From positions 1 through 15,355 of the forward strand of contig CACXHA010000009.1 of the NCBI GenBank assembly GCA_902767385.1: DNA of 15,355 nt. The letters are read 5' to 3'. How positions within the stretch are numbered: the stretch's first letter is position 1; each line of letters begins with the position of its first letter. The stretch comes from an uncultured Elusimicrobium sp. (GTDB taxonomy: Bacteria > Elusimicrobiota > Elusimicrobia > Elusimicrobiales > Elusimicrobiaceae). Shown piece after piece: positions 14,422 to 15,355 of the stretch. The notes under the pieces were generated by a model that was given only the letters and a program-made list of their open reading frames with translations, had not been told where the DNA came from and did no database searches. The position numbers and the translations under genes are program-made.

Positions 14422-15355
14422 TGTCCAAAATCAGCGCAGACAAATTAAATACCGAGCTTGCCAAAGGCACTACCGCCCCCGTCTATTTACTAACGGGGGA
14501 AGACTTGTACCGTAAAGCCCAGGTTATTAAACAACTGCGCAACTTATTAAATCCGGACGATTTTAATTTTTTTAAGGCAGAGCCGACGTCGCAAGACATA
14601 AGCGAAGCCCTGTCCCAAGCCAATACCGCTCCTGTATTTTCAAACGTGCGGCTTATTGTCATTAACGGAGTGGACAAACTGCGCAAGGGATCTAAAGAGC
14701 AACTAGCGCTCATCAAATATGCGCAAAACCCACTCTCCACCACCACGCTGGTGCTTACGCATAACGATTCTAAAAAATTAAAGGCCGATAAGACTTTGGC
14801 AGACGCGTGCAGTGAAACCGGCCGCGTAGTGAATTTTGACGAACTCAAAGCAGACGACTTGGCTGCATGGACACGCCAGTGTATGTCTGCCCAAAGTCTA
14901 AAACCCAGTTTTGAGGCCGTTGATTTACTTTGCGAGTCCGTCGGTAGTGATTTACAGGCTCTGGCAAATGAAGTAGAAAAACTTTCCTTATTCACCGCCA
15001 ACCGCGAGGATAAAACCATTACCGCACAAGACGTTTTAGCTTGCATCGGTTTTAAAAAGGACGAAAACCCCTTTGAGCTTTCCAACGCGCTTACCGCGTG
15101 TAGCAAAGTCCGTGCGCTGGCGCAAATTGATAAACTCATTGACGGTGGGGAAGAACCGGTTGCGGTGCTTGCTAAAATGACTTACCCCATTTTAAAAATG
15201 GCCCGCATCAAACGCTTTAGCGAGGCCGGCATGGCACAGGCCGACATTTTGCACGCCGCAGGCCTTATGTTTTGGGAATCGCGCCTGGTACAAAATGCGC
15301 GCAATTTTCCTCCGTCCAAAAATTTTATGTTGGCACTTAACAAAATCATTGAAAC
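14421..15355 (+). CDS. holA: DNA polymerase III delta subunit (clamp loader), 3' end outside window
   Basis: The open frame of 311 codons continues past the end of the window; complete HolA proteins are about 320-350 residues, so only a short tail is missing. HolA is the wrench subunit that opens the beta clamp. The start has the typical APVYLLTGEDLYRKAQVIKQLRNLL segment, followed by APVFSNVRLIVINGVDKL, the STTTLVLTHNDSKK strand, and the helical region VGSDLQALANEVEKLSLF, all characteristic positions of the delta family. There is no Walker A motif, as expected for delta. Its ATG overlaps the lptE TAA by one base (TAATG), a sign of translational coupling. A 218-residue reading frame on the opposite strand here is a shadow. 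Confidence 0.93.
   Translation, partial: MSKISADKLNTELAKGTTAPVYLLTGEDLYRKAQVIKQLRNLLNPDDFNFFKAEPTSQDISEALSQANTAPVFSNVRLIVINGVDKLRKGSKEQLALIKYAQNPLSTTTLVLTHNDSKKLKADKTLADACSETGRVVNFDELKADDLAAWTRQCMSAQSLKPSFEAVDLLCESVGSDLQALANEVEKLSLFTANREDKTITAQDVLACIGFKKDENPFELSNALTACSKVRALAQIDKLIDGGEEPVAVLAKMTYPILKMARIKRFSEAGMAQADILHAAGLMFWESRLVQNARNFPPSKNFMLALNKIIE

Noticed and set aside
14483..15139. 218-residue open frame on the minus strand
   Set aside because: Entirely opposite holA, which has a clear family signature; the product is Ser-rich with no recognisable domain, typical of an antisense shadow.

Overview
The window looks like a chromosomal segment of a diderm (LPS-bearing) bacterium with ordinary housekeeping genes. 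KdsC (Kdo synthesis) and an LptE-like lipoprotein imply an LPS outer membrane. The type IV pilin with the N-terminal core FTLIELLVVVLIIG, the single-zinc short MetRS and the overall protein style suggest Elusimicrobiota, but this lineage call is an inference from remembered protein style and no search was run.

Layout. (1) Plus strand 2-1742: the 3' part of a PepT-like M20 peptidase, then rdgB (ITP/XTP pyrophosphatase), one base apart. (2) Minus strand 5465-1749: a tight operon kdsC-tmk-holB-metG, converging on rdgB with only 6 bp between the stop codons. (3) A 121-bp divergent promoter region, then plus strand 5587-9179: clpC-recA, with the recA Shine-Dalgarno laid over the clpC stop codon, closed by a strong hairpin-plus-T terminator. 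(4) 9254-9559: non-coding DNA holding an inverted pair of diverged ~32-bp repeats and several hairpins. (5) Minus strand 10078-9560: a type IV pilin of visibly higher AT content, whose candidate promoter contains a ten-base homopolymer in its spacer. (6) Plus strand 10236-11123: a Xer tyrosine recombinase. (7) 11131-11239: a 109-bp element bounded by perfect 11-bp inverted repeats. (8) Plus strand 11316-15355: leuS-lptE-holA, the gene order known from E. coli, with holA running off the window.

How the genes work together: holB and holA encode two clamp-loader subunits; tmk and rdgB supply dTTP and sanitise the nucleotide pool; recA and xerD act in recombination and chromosome-dimer resolution; metG and leuS charge tRNAs; clpC handles protein quality control; kdsC and lptE serve LPS synthesis and assembly.

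I see no CRISPR array, prophage, toxin-antitoxin pair, defence island, tRNA or rRNA. The points most worth a second look are regulatory or small-scale: the homopolymer-containing pilin promoter, the two intergenic repeat structures, -10 boxes sitting almost on start codons (possible leaderless mRNAs), a second in-frame lysine-rich tail just after the recA stop, and unusual active-site residues in PepT, Tmk and RecA. I do not see a clear new multi-gene system.
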